Source of the DNA: SCUB01 sp041918675
Lineage (GTDB): Bacteria > Pseudomonadota > Alphaproteobacteria > Rhizobiales > Xanthobacteraceae
Direction of reading: 5' to 3'
DNA length: 64,000 nucleotides
Assembly: GCA_041918675.1 (NCBI GenBank)
Contig: JAYRVF010000013.1
Location: 113,625-177,624 of the forward strand
A model generated the notes under the pieces. The model saw nothing but the letters and a program-made list of their open reading frames with translations, searched no databases and was not told the DNA's origin. Position 1 is the stretch's first letter. Each line of letters begins with the position of its first letter. Position numbers and translations under genes: made by a program. This document shows positions 37,346-46,653 of this stretch, in pieces.

Positions 37346-37637
37346 TCGGCAAGAACTCGGCCTTTCGGCGACCTCTCGCCTCGGCGCCGGGTGAAGCGCG
37401 CGGCGCGCACAACCGGACCGGAGAACACTTTCGTCGCCATTGCTCGAAAGTGTGGAATTTTTTTCTGCTTTTTTACGCGACTTTGATATTTCCATCTGTT
37501 ACGTTGATCAAATTCCAATATGCCGCCAGCCCTCCGAACCCTGCAACGCAGCCGCATTCGCAGAGGTGCCGAAGTCAAAGACCGCAGCAGTGTTCATCAA
37601 ACCGGGCGGCTGGCGTCGTTCAAACAGGGGGACGCGA

Positions 37638-38918
37638 ATGGCTCACATTGTCGTACTTGGCGCCGGACTCGGCGGCGTCATCATGGCCTATGAGATGAAG
37701 GATCAGCTGCGTCCGGAAGACACGCTGACCGTCATCACCAAGGATCCGAAATATCATTTCGTCCCATCCAATCCGTGGGTGGCGGTTCATTGGCGCGAAC
37801 GCGACGACGTCGAAGTCGACCTCGGTCCGACCTTCGCGCGGCGCGGCATCGGCTTCAAGCCGGTGGCGGCCAAGCGCCTGCACGCTGCCGAAAATCGGAT
37901 CGAACTGGAAGACGGGTCGTCGGTTGCCTACGATTTCCTGATCATCGCCACCGGCCCGGAACTCGCCTTTGACGAGATCGAGGGTCTCGGCCCGAACGGC
38001 CATACGCAGTCGATCTGCCACGTCGATCACGCCGAACAAGCCGGCCGCGCGTTCGACGAGTTCTGCAAAAATCCGGGGCCGATCGTCGTCGGCGCCGTGC
38101 AGGGCGCGTCCTGCTTCGGGCCGGCCTATGAATTCACCTTCATCCTCGACACCGAACTGCGTCGCCGCAAGATTCGCGACAAGGTGCCGATGACGTTCGT
38201 TACCGCCGAGCCCTATGTCGGACATCTCGGCCTCGACGGCGTCGGCGACACCATGGGCATTCTCGAAAGCGAGATGCGCGAGCACCACATCAAGTGGATC
38301 ACCAGCGCGCGCACCAAGAAAGCCGAGCCGGGCAAGCTCACGATCGAGGAGGTCAATGACGACGGCTCGGTCAAGGCGGCGCGCGAATTGCCGTTCGGCT
38401 TCGCGATGATGCTGCCGGCCTTCCGCGGCATCGCCGCCGTGCGCGACATCGAGGGGCTGACCAACCCGCGTGGCTTCATCGTGGTCGACAAGCACCAGCG
38501 CAATCCGAAATATCAAAACATCTTCTCGGTCGGCGTCTGCGTCGCGATCGCTCCCGTCGGGCCGACGCCGGTGCCTTGCGGCGTGCCGAAGACCGGGTTC
38601 ATGATCGAATCGATGGTCACGGCGACCGCGCACAACATCGGCGCGATCCTGCGCGGCCGCGAGCCGGTCGAGCAGGCGACCTGGAACGCGGTGTGTCTGG
38701 CCGATTTCGGCGATTCGGGCGTCGCCTTCGTCGCCCAGCCGCAGATCCCGCCGCGCAACCTCAACTGGTCGTCGGATGGCAAGTGGGTGCATTACGCCAA
38801 GGTCGCGTTCGAGCGCTATTTCATACGCAAGATGCGCCGCGGCGAGAGCGAGCCATTCTATGAGACGGCCTTCCTCAACATGATGGGCATCGGCAAATTG
38901 AAGAAGACCCACACCTGA
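37638..38918 (+). CDS. sqr: Sulfide:quinone oxidoreductase
   Basis: The 426-residue flavoprotein starts with the FAD loop VVLGAGLGGVIMAYEM. It has Cys127, Cys159 (QGASCFGPAYEF) and Cys353 (AVCLADFGDSGVAF), whose spacing matches the three catalytic Cys of classical SQRs (128/160/356 in Acidithiobacillus). VPCGVPKTGFMIE is the usual quinone-region signature. It oxidises sulfide to polysulfide or persulfide at the membrane and reduces quinone. The ATG at 37638 begins the FAD domain directly. A 292-base AT-rich leader separates it from cysG and probably has its own promoter. Confidence 0.9.
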   Translation: MAHIVVLGAGLGGVIMAYEMKDQLRPEDTLTVITKDPKYHFVPSNPWVAVHWRERDDVEVDLGPTFARRGIGFKPVAAKRLHAAENRIELEDGSSVAYDFLIIATGPELAFDEIEGLGPNGHTQSICHVDHAEQAGRAFDEFCKNPGPIVVGAVQGASCFGPAYEFTFILDTELRRRKIRDKVPMTFVTAEPYVGHLGLDGVGDTMGILESEMREHHIKWITSARTKKAEPGKLTIEEVNDDGSVKAARELPFGFAMMLPAFRGIAAVRDIEGLTNPRGFIVVDKHQRNPKYQNIFSVGVCVAIAPVGPTPVPCGVPKTGFMIESMVTATAHNIGAILRGREPVEQATWNAVCLADFGDSGVAFVAQPQIPPRNLNWSSDGKWVHYAKVAFERYFIRKMRRGESEPFYETAFLNMMGIGKLKKTHT

Positions 38919-39029
38919 GGACGCATTCGTCGCCGGATGCCGGTCGGACCGCAAGTCCGGCCGGTTTCTCGTGCACCCCCGGCATGTCGCGAACCGCCGT
39001 TCGCAATGTGACAAGAAGGATCACGCTTG

Positions 39030-40868
39030 ATGACGTCGCGCGCCCGGCCTGAATGGATCCGACGGATGTTTCCGTTCTTGTCGTGGCTGCCGCTGGTCAC
39101 TCCCACCACGATCAAGGCGGACCTGCTCGCCGGATTGACCGGCGCCATCGTGGTCCTGCCGCAAAGCGTCGCCTTCGCCACCATCGCCGGCATGCCGCCG
39201 GAATACGGCCTTTACGCCGGCATGGTTCCGGCGATCGTGGCGGCGCTGTTCGGCTCGTCGTGGCATCTGGTTTCCGGGCCCACCACGGCCGCTTCAATCG
39301 TGCTGTTCTCCGCGCTGAGCGGCTTCGCTGAACCAGGTTCGGCGAAATACGTCGAACTCGCGCTGACCCTTGCCTTCATGGTCGGGCTGATCGAGTTGAC
39401 GCTTGGATTGTTCAGGCTCGGAACGATCGTCAACTTCATTTCGCATTCGGTCGTGATCGGCTTTACCGCCGGCGCCGGCATGCTGATCGCGGTCAGCCAG
39501 TTTCGCAACTACCTGGGCATGGACATTCCGCGCGGTCTGAAATTCCACGAGGTGCTGTCATTCGTGGCGACGCATCCGTCGGACATCCATCTGCCGGTGA
39601 CGATCGTGGCGACGCTCACGCTGGCGACCGGCATCCTGACGCGGCGGTTCTTTCCGCGCGTTCCCTACATGATCGTCGCGATCCTGGTCGGCGGTCTCGC
39701 GGCGTGGTTCTTCAACGCCGGCGGCGCGCAGATCGTGCCGACCATGGGCGCGCTGCCGGCCCATCTGCCGCCGCTGTCGGCGCCGAGCTTCGACCCGGAA
39801 GAGTGGCGCGAGCTGGCGCCGACCGCGCTCGCCGTCACCATGTTCGCGTTGACCGAAGCGCTGTCGATCTCCCGGGCGCTCGCGGTCAAGAGCGGCCAGC
39901 ATATCGATCCGAGCCAGGAATTCATCGGCCAGGGCCTGTCGAACATCGCCGGCAGTTTCTTCTCCGGCTATGTCGCCACCGGCTCGTTCAACCGCTCCGG
40001 CGTGAACTACGACGCCGGCGCGCGCTCCCCGCTCGCGGCGCTGTTCGCCGGCGCCCTGCTGATGGTCGCGGTCATCTTCGTCGCCCCTTACGCGGACTAT
40101 CTGCCGAACGCGGCGATGGCCGGCGTGCTGATGCTGGTGGCCTGGGGTCTGATCGACTGGCACCACATCATCGCGATCGTCCGCACCAGCAAGCAGGAGA
40201 CCGCGGTGCTGGCGGTGACCTTCCTCGCCACGCTCACGCTGGACCTGGAGCTCGCCATCTTCGCCGGCATGATCCTGTCGCTCACATTGTATCTCAACCG
40301 GACCTCCAACCCGCGCCTGGTGCCGCGCGTGCCCGATCCGAAGTCGACGACGCGCAAGTTCACCGATCCCCGCCCGGATCTGCCCGAGTGTCCCCAGTTC
40401 CGGATGTTTCGCCTCGATGGGTCGCTATTCTTCGGCGCGGTCAGCAGCTTCACGGAGGCGATGCGCGACATCGAGGAACACGGGGCGAAGTGCAAATACG
40501 TCGCCATCGTCATGACCGGCGTCAATTTTGTCGATATCGGCGGCGCCGAGGCGCTGGCGGCGGCCGCCAAACGCCTGCGCGCGCGCGGCGGCGGCCTGTT
40601 TCTGATCCGGGTGAAGCCCGAGGTCATCAAGGTGCTGCAACGCGCCCAATATTTCGAGGAAATCGGTCCGAAGAATTTCTTCAACTCGAAAACCGAAGCT
40701 CTGCGGATGATTTACCGGAAGCTCGATTACGATATCTGCCGGTCCTGTGGCGGCAGGGTCTTCGTCGAATGCGCGCGCTTGGGCAAGCAGGAGCCACTCG
40801 ACGAGGACGCCATCCTCGATTCCGACACCAATCCCGTCGACGACGACGCCTTGCCGTCGGGGGCGTGA
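39030..40868 (+). CDS. SulP-family anion transporter with STAS domain
   Basis: The 612-residue membrane protein has 10-12 or more helices of the SulP family (residues about 15-430). Marks are LTGAIVVLPQSVAFATIAGMPPEYGLYAGM and SFNRSGVNYDAGARSP. A C-terminal STAS domain (about 450-560) follows, then a Cys-containing tail (YDICRSCGGRVFVECARLG) that may bind a metal. Sulfate, bicarbonate or another anion are possible substrates. The ATG at 39030 has AGAAGGA upstream. It follows sqr by 111 bases. Confidence 0.9.
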   Translation: MTSRARPEWIRRMFPFLSWLPLVTPTTIKADLLAGLTGAIVVLPQSVAFATIAGMPPEYGLYAGMVPAIVAALFGSSWHLVSGPTTAASIVLFSALSGFAEPGSAKYVELALTLAFMVGLIELTLGLFRLGTIVNFISHSVVIGFTAGAGMLIAVSQFRNYLGMDIPRGLKFHEVLSFVATHPSDIHLPVTIVATLTLATGILTRRFFPRVPYMIVAILVGGLAAWFFNAGGAQIVPTMGALPAHLPPLSAPSFDPEEWRELAPTALAVTMFALTEALSISRALAVKSGQHIDPSQEFIGQGLSNIAGSFFSGYVATGSFNRSGVNYDAGARSPLAALFAGALLMVAVIFVAPYADYLPNAAMAGVLMLVAWGLIDWHHIIAIVRTSKQETAVLAVTFLATLTLDLELAIFAGMILSLTLYLNRTSNPRLVPRVPDPKSTTRKFTDPRPDLPECPQFRMFRLDGSLFFGAVSSFTEAMRDIEEHGAKCKYVAIVMTGVNFVDIGGAEALAAAAKRLRARGGGLFLIRVKPEVIKVLQRAQYFEEIGPKNFFNSKTEALRMIYRKLDYDICRSCGGRVFVECARLGKQEPLDEDAILDSDTNPVDDDALPSGA

Positions 40869-41060
40869 TCCGTCTCCGAGGGGTCGCCGGCCGAAACCTT
40901 CCTTCGATTGCATGCTTGCGCGCCGACCCGTTCGCGGCGCGGGGAAGGCCTCTCTTTGTTCGTTGAAAGCCTTGCATTAGTTGGCCCCCAAAACTATTCC
41001 TGACCACGGATTTGGGGGACGAGGCCTCGAGTCGGCGGGTTTTCGGGCAGGGGGGAAGTC

Positions 41061-41312
41061 ATGCGGATCAACCGCGATCGCGTCGTCTTGGCGGTACTGT
41101 GGGGGATGCTCAGCATCGCCCTGTACGTGACGCTGTTCGTCTACGAGCGCGACATTCTCGTCCTGAGCGTCCAGCCGTGGTGGTCGGTCATCCTGCCGAT
41201 CACGGTGGCGTTCGTGTTCTCGATCGTGCACGGAAATTTCACCAGCTATTTCTGGGATGCCCTGAACGTCAAACCCAAGGGGCATGCGACGACCGACAAG
41301 AAGAATTCCTAG
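41061..41312 (+). CDS. Small two-helix membrane protein
   Basis: The 83-residue product has two predicted membrane helices (residues about 8-28 and 40-60) and a short basic tail (NVKPKGHATTDKKNS). GGGGGGAAG lies just before the ATG. I do not recognise the family. It ends 38 bases before the TauE-UspA fusion, so a shared transcript and an accessory role in that transporter are likely, which is inference. Confidence 0.7.
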   Translation: MRINRDRVVLAVLWGMLSIALYVTLFVYERDILVLSVQPWWSVILPITVAFVFSIVHGNFTSYFWDALNVKPKGHATTDKKNS

Positions 41313-41350
41313 ACGAAACGGAAGGCGGACGCCCCAAGGCGGTGACGACG

Positions 41351-42871
41351 ATGGATACGCTCTCCCAATTTATCACGCTTGATCTGTTCGAGGTCTTCGG
41401 CCTCTTCGTCGTCGGTTTCGTCGGCGGCATGGTGTCGGGCTTCATCGGCTCCGGCGGCGCTTTCGTGCTGACGCCGGCGATGATGACCATGGGCGCGCCC
41501 GGGATCGTCGCGGTCGCCTCGAACATGTGCCACAAGTTTCCCAAGGCCCTGGTGGGCGCGATGAAGCGCGCCCGCTACGGCCAGGTCGACGTCAAGCTCG
41601 GCATCATCATCGGCGTGTCGGCCGAGGTGGGGGTTCTGTACGGCGCCCATCTTCAGGAGAGCATCAAGACCGCGTTCGGCAACGCCGGCTCGAACCTCTA
41701 TGTCAGCGCGGTGTTCGTCGTCGTGCTGGCGGTGGTCGGCAGTTATGTGCTGCTGGACGCGTTCAAGATCTATCGCAGCGGCACGATCGACGAGGAGGAA
41801 AAGCCCTCCCGGCTAGCGCTGTGGATCCGCTCCATCAACATTCCGGGCACGATGGTCTATTTCAAGAGCATCGACGCGAAGGTGTCCGTCCTCATCACCA
41901 TTCCGATGGGATTGGCCACCGGCCTGCTCGCCGCGACGATCGCGGTCGGCGGATTCATCGGCGTGCCGTCGATGATCTATTTGCTCGGCGTGCCGAGCAT
42001 GATGGCGACCGCCACGGAACTCGTGATCGCCTTCATCATGGGCCTCGGCGGCACGGTCAAATACGGGCTCGGCAATTTCGTCGACATCCGCCTCGCCATG
42101 ATCATTCTCGCCGGCTCGCTGTTCGGCATCCAGATCGGCGCGATCGGCACCACCTACGTCAAGCCCCACGTCGTCAAGGTGGTGATGGGCGTCATCATGG
42201 TGCTGGTGCTGTTCAGCCGCCTGATCGTCATTCCGGTTTACCTCGGCGAACTTGAGATCATGGCGCCGCTCTCCACCCGGACCGTTTCGTTCCTGAAGGA
42301 TCTCAGCTTCTGGATTCTGGTGCTGGCGCTGGTGGCGGGCGCGGGAATCATTTTCCGTGCGCTGCTCAAGGGCATGATGGCGGCGCGGACGCAAGTCGTC
42401 GCGCACGCGGCGGCGGCCGAACCGATTCCGCTGCGGCCGGGTCAGGACTACCGGAAGATCCTGCTTGCCACCGACGGCTCCGAATACAGCATCGGCGCGG
42501 TCCGCCATGCGATCGGCGTCGCCCGGCGAAACCAGGCCACCCTGCGCGCGGTCACCATGGTGTTCGCCAATCCGGAGGACGCGACGTTTTCGCCCGGCGC
42601 TGTCCACGAGGCGGAGCGCAAGGCGAAGAACATCGTCGAAGCCGTCCAGAAGACGGCGGTTGAGAACGGCGTCGACTGCGATTTCGTCGTCAGGGTCGGC
42701 AACGAGCCGTCGGATGCGATCGTCGCCGCGGCGGAGGAATTCGGCGCCGATCTCATCGTCCTCGCGCGCCGCGGCAAGCGGGGGCTTGCCCGCATGATGG
42801 TGGGCGAAGCAACACATCAGGTGATCGGCAAGGCCAAGTGCGTCGTCATGGTGGTGCCGCGCCTGGCCTGA
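41351..42871 (+). CDS. TauE/SafE exporter fused to UspA domain
   Basis: The 506-residue product has an N-terminal TauE/SafE membrane domain with eight or so helices (residues about 15-345). Marks are GFVGGMVSGFIGSGGAFVLTP, VASNMCHKFPKALVG and IAVGGFIGVPSMIYLLG. A cytoplasmic universal stress protein domain (about 365-506) follows: YRKILLATDGSEYS, then ADLIVLARRGKRG and CVVMVV. TauE/SafE proteins export sulfite or related sulfonates; the UspA part may bind nucleotide and control flux. The ATG at 41351 starts MDTLSQF; an upstream open frame is not supported. Confidence 0.88.
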   Translation: MDTLSQFITLDLFEVFGLFVVGFVGGMVSGFIGSGGAFVLTPAMMTMGAPGIVAVASNMCHKFPKALVGAMKRARYGQVDVKLGIIIGVSAEVGVLYGAHLQESIKTAFGNAGSNLYVSAVFVVVLAVVGSYVLLDAFKIYRSGTIDEEEKPSRLALWIRSINIPGTMVYFKSIDAKVSVLITIPMGLATGLLAATIAVGGFIGVPSMIYLLGVPSMMATATELVIAFIMGLGGTVKYGLGNFVDIRLAMIILAGSLFGIQIGAIGTTYVKPHVVKVVMGVIMVLVLFSRLIVIPVYLGELEIMAPLSTRTVSFLKDLSFWILVLALVAGAGIIFRALLKGMMAARTQVVAHAAAAEPIPLRPGQDYRKILLATDGSEYSIGAVRHAIGVARRNQATLRAVTMVFANPEDATFSPGAVHEAERKAKNIVEAVQKTAVENGVDCDFVVRVGNEPSDAIVAAAEEFGADLIVLARRGKRGLARMMVGEATHQVIGKAKCVVMVVPRLA

Positions 42872-42967
42872 TCTGAATCTGCTCGGCGGCGCCCCGCGTC
42901 GCCGACATCGACCGGAATGAACGCGCGCGGGCGACCAAGGGGCGCGATCCGCGCAGGATCAAGATCC

Positions 42968-45097
42968 ATGTTCGCGTACAAGACGCTCACGCGCATCTTT
43001 CCGTTCCTGAACTGGTTCCCGCTCACCGCCGCCATTCTGCGCAGCGACCTGATCGCCGGCATCACCGGCGCGCTGGTGCTGGTGCCCAAGGCGATGGCCT
43101 ATGCCCAGCTTTCAGGCCTGCCGGTCTATTTCGGGCTCTACACCGCCTTCGTGCCGGCGATCCTCGGCGCGCTGTGGGGGTCCTCGCGCCAGCTCGCCAC
43201 CGGCCCGGTCGCGATCATCTCGCTGATGACGGCGGCCGCGCTCACCCCGCTCGCGGTTCCGTTTTCGGAAGAATATATCGGGCTGGCGCTGCTTCTCACC
43301 TTGATGGTCGGCGTCATCCAGCTCGCTCTCGGCGCGCTTCAACTCGGCGCCATCGTCAATTTCGTCTCGCATCCTGTCATTCTCGGATTCATGAACGCGG
43401 CCGCGATCATCATCGCCGCTTCGCAGCTCGATCTGCTGCTCGGCATTCCCAAGGGCCGCAGCGAGTCCTTCATCAAGGACATCTGGGAGATGCTGCGCAA
43501 CCTTCCCCAAACGCACGCGCCGACCCTGGCAATGTCGCTGTTCGCGCTTGCGCTGATGCTGGGGCTGAAGAAGATCGCGTTCCTGTCGAAGCCGAGCGTG
43601 CTGATCGCGGTCACCATCACGACGGTGGTCAGCGTCATGACCGGCTTCGCCCACAAGGAAACGGTGACGGCGGAGACATTCGCGAACGAGGCGATCCGCC
43701 ACCGCATCGCGAACTATCTTGGCCTTCAATCAACGATCGAGACGCTGCGCGTCGACATCAACACCAAGACCGCCGATGCCCGCAAGCACGAGAAGAACCA
43801 CGACCCGCACGGGGCGGCCGATCTGCGCTATCGCGCCGAACTCAACCGCCTGCAGGCGGACGCGCTCGAGCGCCAGAACCGGGAACGTTTCGCCTACCTC
43901 GCTTCCGAGGTGTTTGTTCGCGCCAAGCCCGCCAACGGCGGACAGCCCTTGCTCTTCATCGAAAGCGAGCTTCCCGAGGGCGTCGCCACCGACGGCAACC
44001 GATGGCATGTCAGGAAAGTCGAGATCGACAGGGTCGCGATCGCCAGCGGCGGCGATGTCGTCGGCGCGATCCCTTCCGGCCTGCCGTCATTCCGGATGCC
44101 GACATTGTCGCTTGACGCCGTTATGCAATTGCTGGCGGCGGCGCTGATCATCGCGCTGGTCGCTTTCATGGAATGCGTTTCGATGGCCAAGGCGCTCGCG
44201 GCGAAAACGCGTCAGCGGCTCGATCCCAATCAGGAACTCATCGGCCAGGGGCTGGCCAATGTCGGCGGCGCGTTCTTCCAGTCCTATCCGGCGACGGGGT
44301 CGTTCACCGGCTCGGTGATCAACCTGCAGGCCGGCGCGCAGACCGGCTTCGCCATGGTCTTCAACGGCCTGTTCGTCGCCGTCACGCTGCTGTTCCTGAC
44401 GCCCTATCTGTTCCATCTGCCCAAGGCGACGCTGGGCGTCATCATCCTGCTCGCGGTGACGAGCCTGTTCACGCCCGCCGCGCTCAGGCACACCTGGAAG
44501 GCGAGCACGGCCGACGGCATCGTGGCGGCGGTGACATTCATCGTCACGCTGGTGATGGCGCCGCATCTCGACAAGGGAATCCTCGTCGGCGCGGCGGTCG
44601 CGCTGTCGCTCTATCTCTACCGCACCATGAAGCCGCGCGTCGCCCAGCTCGGGCGTTCCGCCGACGGAACCCTGCACGACGTGAAGGTCCACCCCGGGCT
44701 TCTCACCAGCGCGCACGTGGTCGTCATCCGCTTCGACGGCCAACTCTATTTCGCCAACGTCGCCTATTTCGAGGACTCGATCCTGGAAGCCGCGGCCGAA
44801 CACCCGAAAGCCAAATACATTCTCATCGTCGGCGACGGCATCAACAATCTCGACGCCACCGGGGAGGAGACGATCAGCCATCTCGACGAGCAACTCAAGG
44901 AAAGCGGGGTGACGTTGATCTTTTCCGGGCTGAAAAAGCAGGTCACCGACGTGATGCGCAACACCGGCCTGTTCGAGCGGATCACCCCGGCGCGCATTTT
45001 CCCGACCGAGGACCACGCGCTCGCCGCGATCCATTGCTGGCTGGGCGATGAGGCCAAGGACGACCCCCTCCGCCCGGGGACGAAACCGCCGGCCTGA
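42968..45097 (+). CDS. SulP-family anion transporter with large internal insertion
   Basis: The 709-residue protein has SulP helices (LIAGITGALVLVPKAMAYAQL, SGLPVYFGLYTAFVPAILGALWG) and a C-terminal STAS domain (residues about 570-690). Between a helix ending near 227 and the conserved GAIPSGLPSF near 367 lies an insertion of about 135 residues. It is hydrophilic, rich in Arg, Glu and Ala, with a coiled-coil-like part (residues about 255-315). The ATG at 42968 is preferred because AGGA lies upstream; ATG 42917 is an alternative. It may carry sulfate, bicarbonate or another anion. Confidence 0.88.
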   Translation: MFAYKTLTRIFPFLNWFPLTAAILRSDLIAGITGALVLVPKAMAYAQLSGLPVYFGLYTAFVPAILGALWGSSRQLATGPVAIISLMTAAALTPLAVPFSEEYIGLALLLTLMVGVIQLALGALQLGAIVNFVSHPVILGFMNAAAIIIAASQLDLLLGIPKGRSESFIKDIWEMLRNLPQTHAPTLAMSLFALALMLGLKKIAFLSKPSVLIAVTITTVVSVMTGFAHKETVTAETFANEAIRHRIANYLGLQSTIETLRVDINTKTADARKHEKNHDPHGAADLRYRAELNRLQADALERQNRERFAYLASEVFVRAKPANGGQPLLFIESELPEGVATDGNRWHVRKVEIDRVAIASGGDVVGAIPSGLPSFRMPTLSLDAVMQLLAAALIIALVAFMECVSMAKALAAKTRQRLDPNQELIGQGLANVGGAFFQSYPATGSFTGSVINLQAGAQTGFAMVFNGLFVAVTLLFLTPYLFHLPKATLGVIILLAVTSLFTPAALRHTWKASTADGIVAAVTFIVTLVMAPHLDKGILVGAAVALSLYLYRTMKPRVAQLGRSADGTLHDVKVHPGLLTSAHVVVIRFDGQLYFANVAYFEDSILEAAAEHPKAKYILIVGDGINNLDATGEETISHLDEQLKESGVTLIFSGLKKQVTDVMRNTGLFERITPARIFPTEDHALAAIHCWLGDEAKDDPLRPGTKPPA

Positions 45098-45130
45098 CGC
45101 AAAGGTGAGGCGCTTTGGTCCGGCGGATCA

Positions 45131-45160
45131 TTGACAGAACGGGGGTCTCTCGCGTATTCA
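45131..45160 (+). promoter_or_regulatory. Promoter of dsrE2-tusA unit
   Basis: A perfect TTGACA (45131-45136) is followed by an 18-base spacer and TATTCA (45155-45160), about 60 bases before the dsrE2 ATG. ATTC occurs in the -10 box and GAAT at 45176, but 16 bases apart. Confidence 0.5.
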
Positions 45161-45223
45161 AATTTTCGAGGATAAGAATGTAACCTGGGCCGTTTGCGTC
45201 CCGGCCCTGGAGGGAGGCTGAAC

Positions 45224-45718
45224 ATGGCTGGCGACGGCAATCAGAAATCCATGTCGATCATCGTCACGAAGGGCACGCTCGATTGGGCGTATCCCCCCTT
45301 CATTCTCGGCACCACGGCCGCGGCGATGGGCGTCAACGTCACGATGTTTTTCACCTTTTACGGGCTGCCGCTCCTTCTCAAGAAGCTCGACCTGCAGGTG
45401 TCCACGCTCGGCAATCCGGCCATGAAGATGCCGATGATGGGCATGCACATGGCCATGCCGAACATCGTCAGCGCCATTCCCTTCGTCGACAATGGCGTGA
45501 CCGCCATGATGAAGAACCTCATCAAGAAGAAGGGCGTCGCCTCGATCGAGGAGCTGCGCGAGGCGGCCGTCGAAAGCGAGGTGAACCTGATCGCGTGCCA
45601 GATGACCATGGACCTGTTCGAGTACAAGGTCGAAGACATGATCCCGGGCATCAAGATCGGCGGCGCGGCCACCTATATGGAAGGCGCGCTGAAGTCGGAC
45701 ATCAATCTTTACATCTGA
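45224..45718 (+). CDS. dsrE2: DsrE2-type sulfur-transfer protein
   Basis: The 164-residue product belongs to the DsrE/DsrF-like family of larger members (DsrE2). It has LDWAYPPFILGTTAAAMGVNVTMFFTFYG split by a hydrophobic core, a Met-rich stretch (MKMPMMGMHMAMPNI) and Cys125 in LIACQMTMDLF. It has a likely membrane-interacting hydrophobic part near residues 25-50. DsrE2 occurs with TusA and rhodanese genes and is thought to pass sulfane sulfur. AGGGAGG precedes the ATG at 45224. tusA follows after 62 bases. Confidence 0.9.
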   Translation: MAGDGNQKSMSIIVTKGTLDWAYPPFILGTTAAAMGVNVTMFFTFYGLPLLLKKLDLQVSTLGNPAMKMPMMGMHMAMPNIVSAIPFVDNGVTAMMKNLIKKKGVASIEELREAAVESEVNLIACQMTMDLFEYKVEDMIPGIKIGGAATYMEGALKSDINLYI

Positions 45719-45780
45719 TCGTATCCGGCCGACGCCGGACGATTTTCCAACGCCAATGAAGCATTGAACGGGAACTCATC

Positions 45781-46005
45781 ATGACTACGCTGGTTGACGC
45801 CAAGGGACTGAACTGCCCGCTTCCGATCCTCCGCGCCAAGAAGGCGCTCAAGGACCTGAAGGTTGGGGATATGCTGGAAATCCACGCCACCGATCCCGGA
45901 TCGGTCGCCGACTTCGCCTCCTTCTGCAACACGACCGGCAACCAGCTCGTCGAGTCGACGCAGGACGGCAACGTCTACCGTTTCCTGATCAAGCGGCAGG
46001 GCTGA
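45781..46005 (+). CDS. tusA: TusA sulfur-carrier protein
   Basis: The 74-residue protein has the CPxP motif of TusA (GLNCPLPILRAKKAL), with the sulfur-carrying Cys at position 12. It then has GDMLEIHATDPGSVADF, also typical. TusA is a cytoplasmic sulfane-sulfur carrier; in sulfur oxidisers it feeds DsrEFH and DsrC. GGGAAC lies before the ATG. A long palindromic terminator follows. Confidence 0.96.
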   Translation: MTTLVDAKGLNCPLPILRAKKALKDLKVGDMLEIHATDPGSVADFASFCNTTGNQLVESTQDGNVYRFLIKRQG

Positions 46006-46039
46006 CCTAGTCGGGGCACGTCCCCGCGCCACGAAATCC

Positions 46040-46071
46040 CGCCGGCCCCGCGGAATTCCGCGTGGCCGGCG
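46040..46071 (+). terminator. Palindromic terminator after tusA
   Basis: CGCCGGCC, one mismatched base, CGCGGAATTCCGCG, one mismatched base, and GGCCGGCG form a 32-base inverted repeat with one mismatch pair. TTT follows and then a few more Ts. It is symmetrical and could also work from the other side. Confidence 0.75.
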
Positions 46072-46072
46072 T

Positions 46073-46102
46073 TTGCGTTTCAGGCGCTTGCGTTTCAGGC
46101 GT
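46073..46102. repeat. 15-bp direct duplication
   Basis: TTGCGTTTCAGGCG occurs at 46073-46086 and 46088-46101 within 15-base units, followed by a partial third unit. It lies just past the terminator. Confidence 0.7.
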
Positions 46103-46229
46103 TCGCGCGCACCTCGCCGCGCTGTTTGCGCGTCCGGCTCGTTCGCATGCTTTTTCAATGGCTTATGAAGCTGCCAGTCAGGCAGGCGAACTCATTCAGC
46201 AAAATCGGATGACAAATGGTAATTGCCGT

Positions 46230-46258
46230 TTGACTTCGTCTGCGTGATTTCGCATCTT
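46230..46258 (+). promoter_or_regulatory. Promoter of arsR-type regulator gene
   Basis: TTGACT (46230-46235), 17 bases, CATCTT (46253-46258). Transcription would start at or next to the ATG at 46266. No Shine-Dalgarno stretch is seen, so the message may be leaderless. CTTC-N8-GAAG (46256-46271) overlaps the start. Confidence 0.4.
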
Positions 46259-46265
46259 CGTATCA

Positions 46266-46625
46266 ATGAAGGTTGACGCAGCACGGCTCCAGGCATCGGC
46301 GGACCGCGCGAGCGAGTTCTTGAAATCGCTCGCGAACGGGCATCGCCTGATGATTCTCTGCCAGCTACTCGACGGCGAGCGCTCCGTCGGCGATCTCGCG
46401 CGTCTGCTCGGCGTGCGCGCCTCCATCGTCTCCCAACATCTCGCGCTTCTGCGCAAGGACGGGCTGGTCACCGCGCGCCGCGACGGCCAGACGCATTGGT
46501 ATGCGATATCGAGCCAGCCCGCGCGGCGCGTGCTCGAATCCCTTTACGACAGCTTCTGCGAATGTGAGCCGCTCGAAAGCGAACCGGCCGCGCCGGAAAC
46601 CGAAATCTACGCGACCGGCAAGTAG
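46266..46625 (+). CDS. ArsR-family persulfide-sensing repressor (SqrR/BigR type)
   Basis: The 119-residue product has a winged-helix domain with SVGDLARLLGVRASIVSQHLALLRKDGLV. Cys32 (LMILCQLLDGERS) and Cys98 (DSFCEC) are 66 residues apart, exactly the spacing of the dithiol pair Cys41/Cys107 in SqrR; Cys100 is an extra. Such proteins release DNA when the pair forms a polysulfide bridge. SoxR of sulfur-oxidising Hyphomicrobiales belongs to the same group. It faces soxT tail-to-tail. It is the best candidate regulator for dsr, sox and sqr in this window. Confidence 0.88.
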   Translation: MKVDAARLQASADRASEFLKSLANGHRLMILCQLLDGERSVGDLARLLGVRASIVSQHLALLRKDGLVTARRDGQTHWYAISSQPARRVLESLYDSFCECEPLESEPAAPETEIYATGK

Positions 46626-46653
46626 CGGGGCGACGGCGAGAGGCCGAGGCCCG

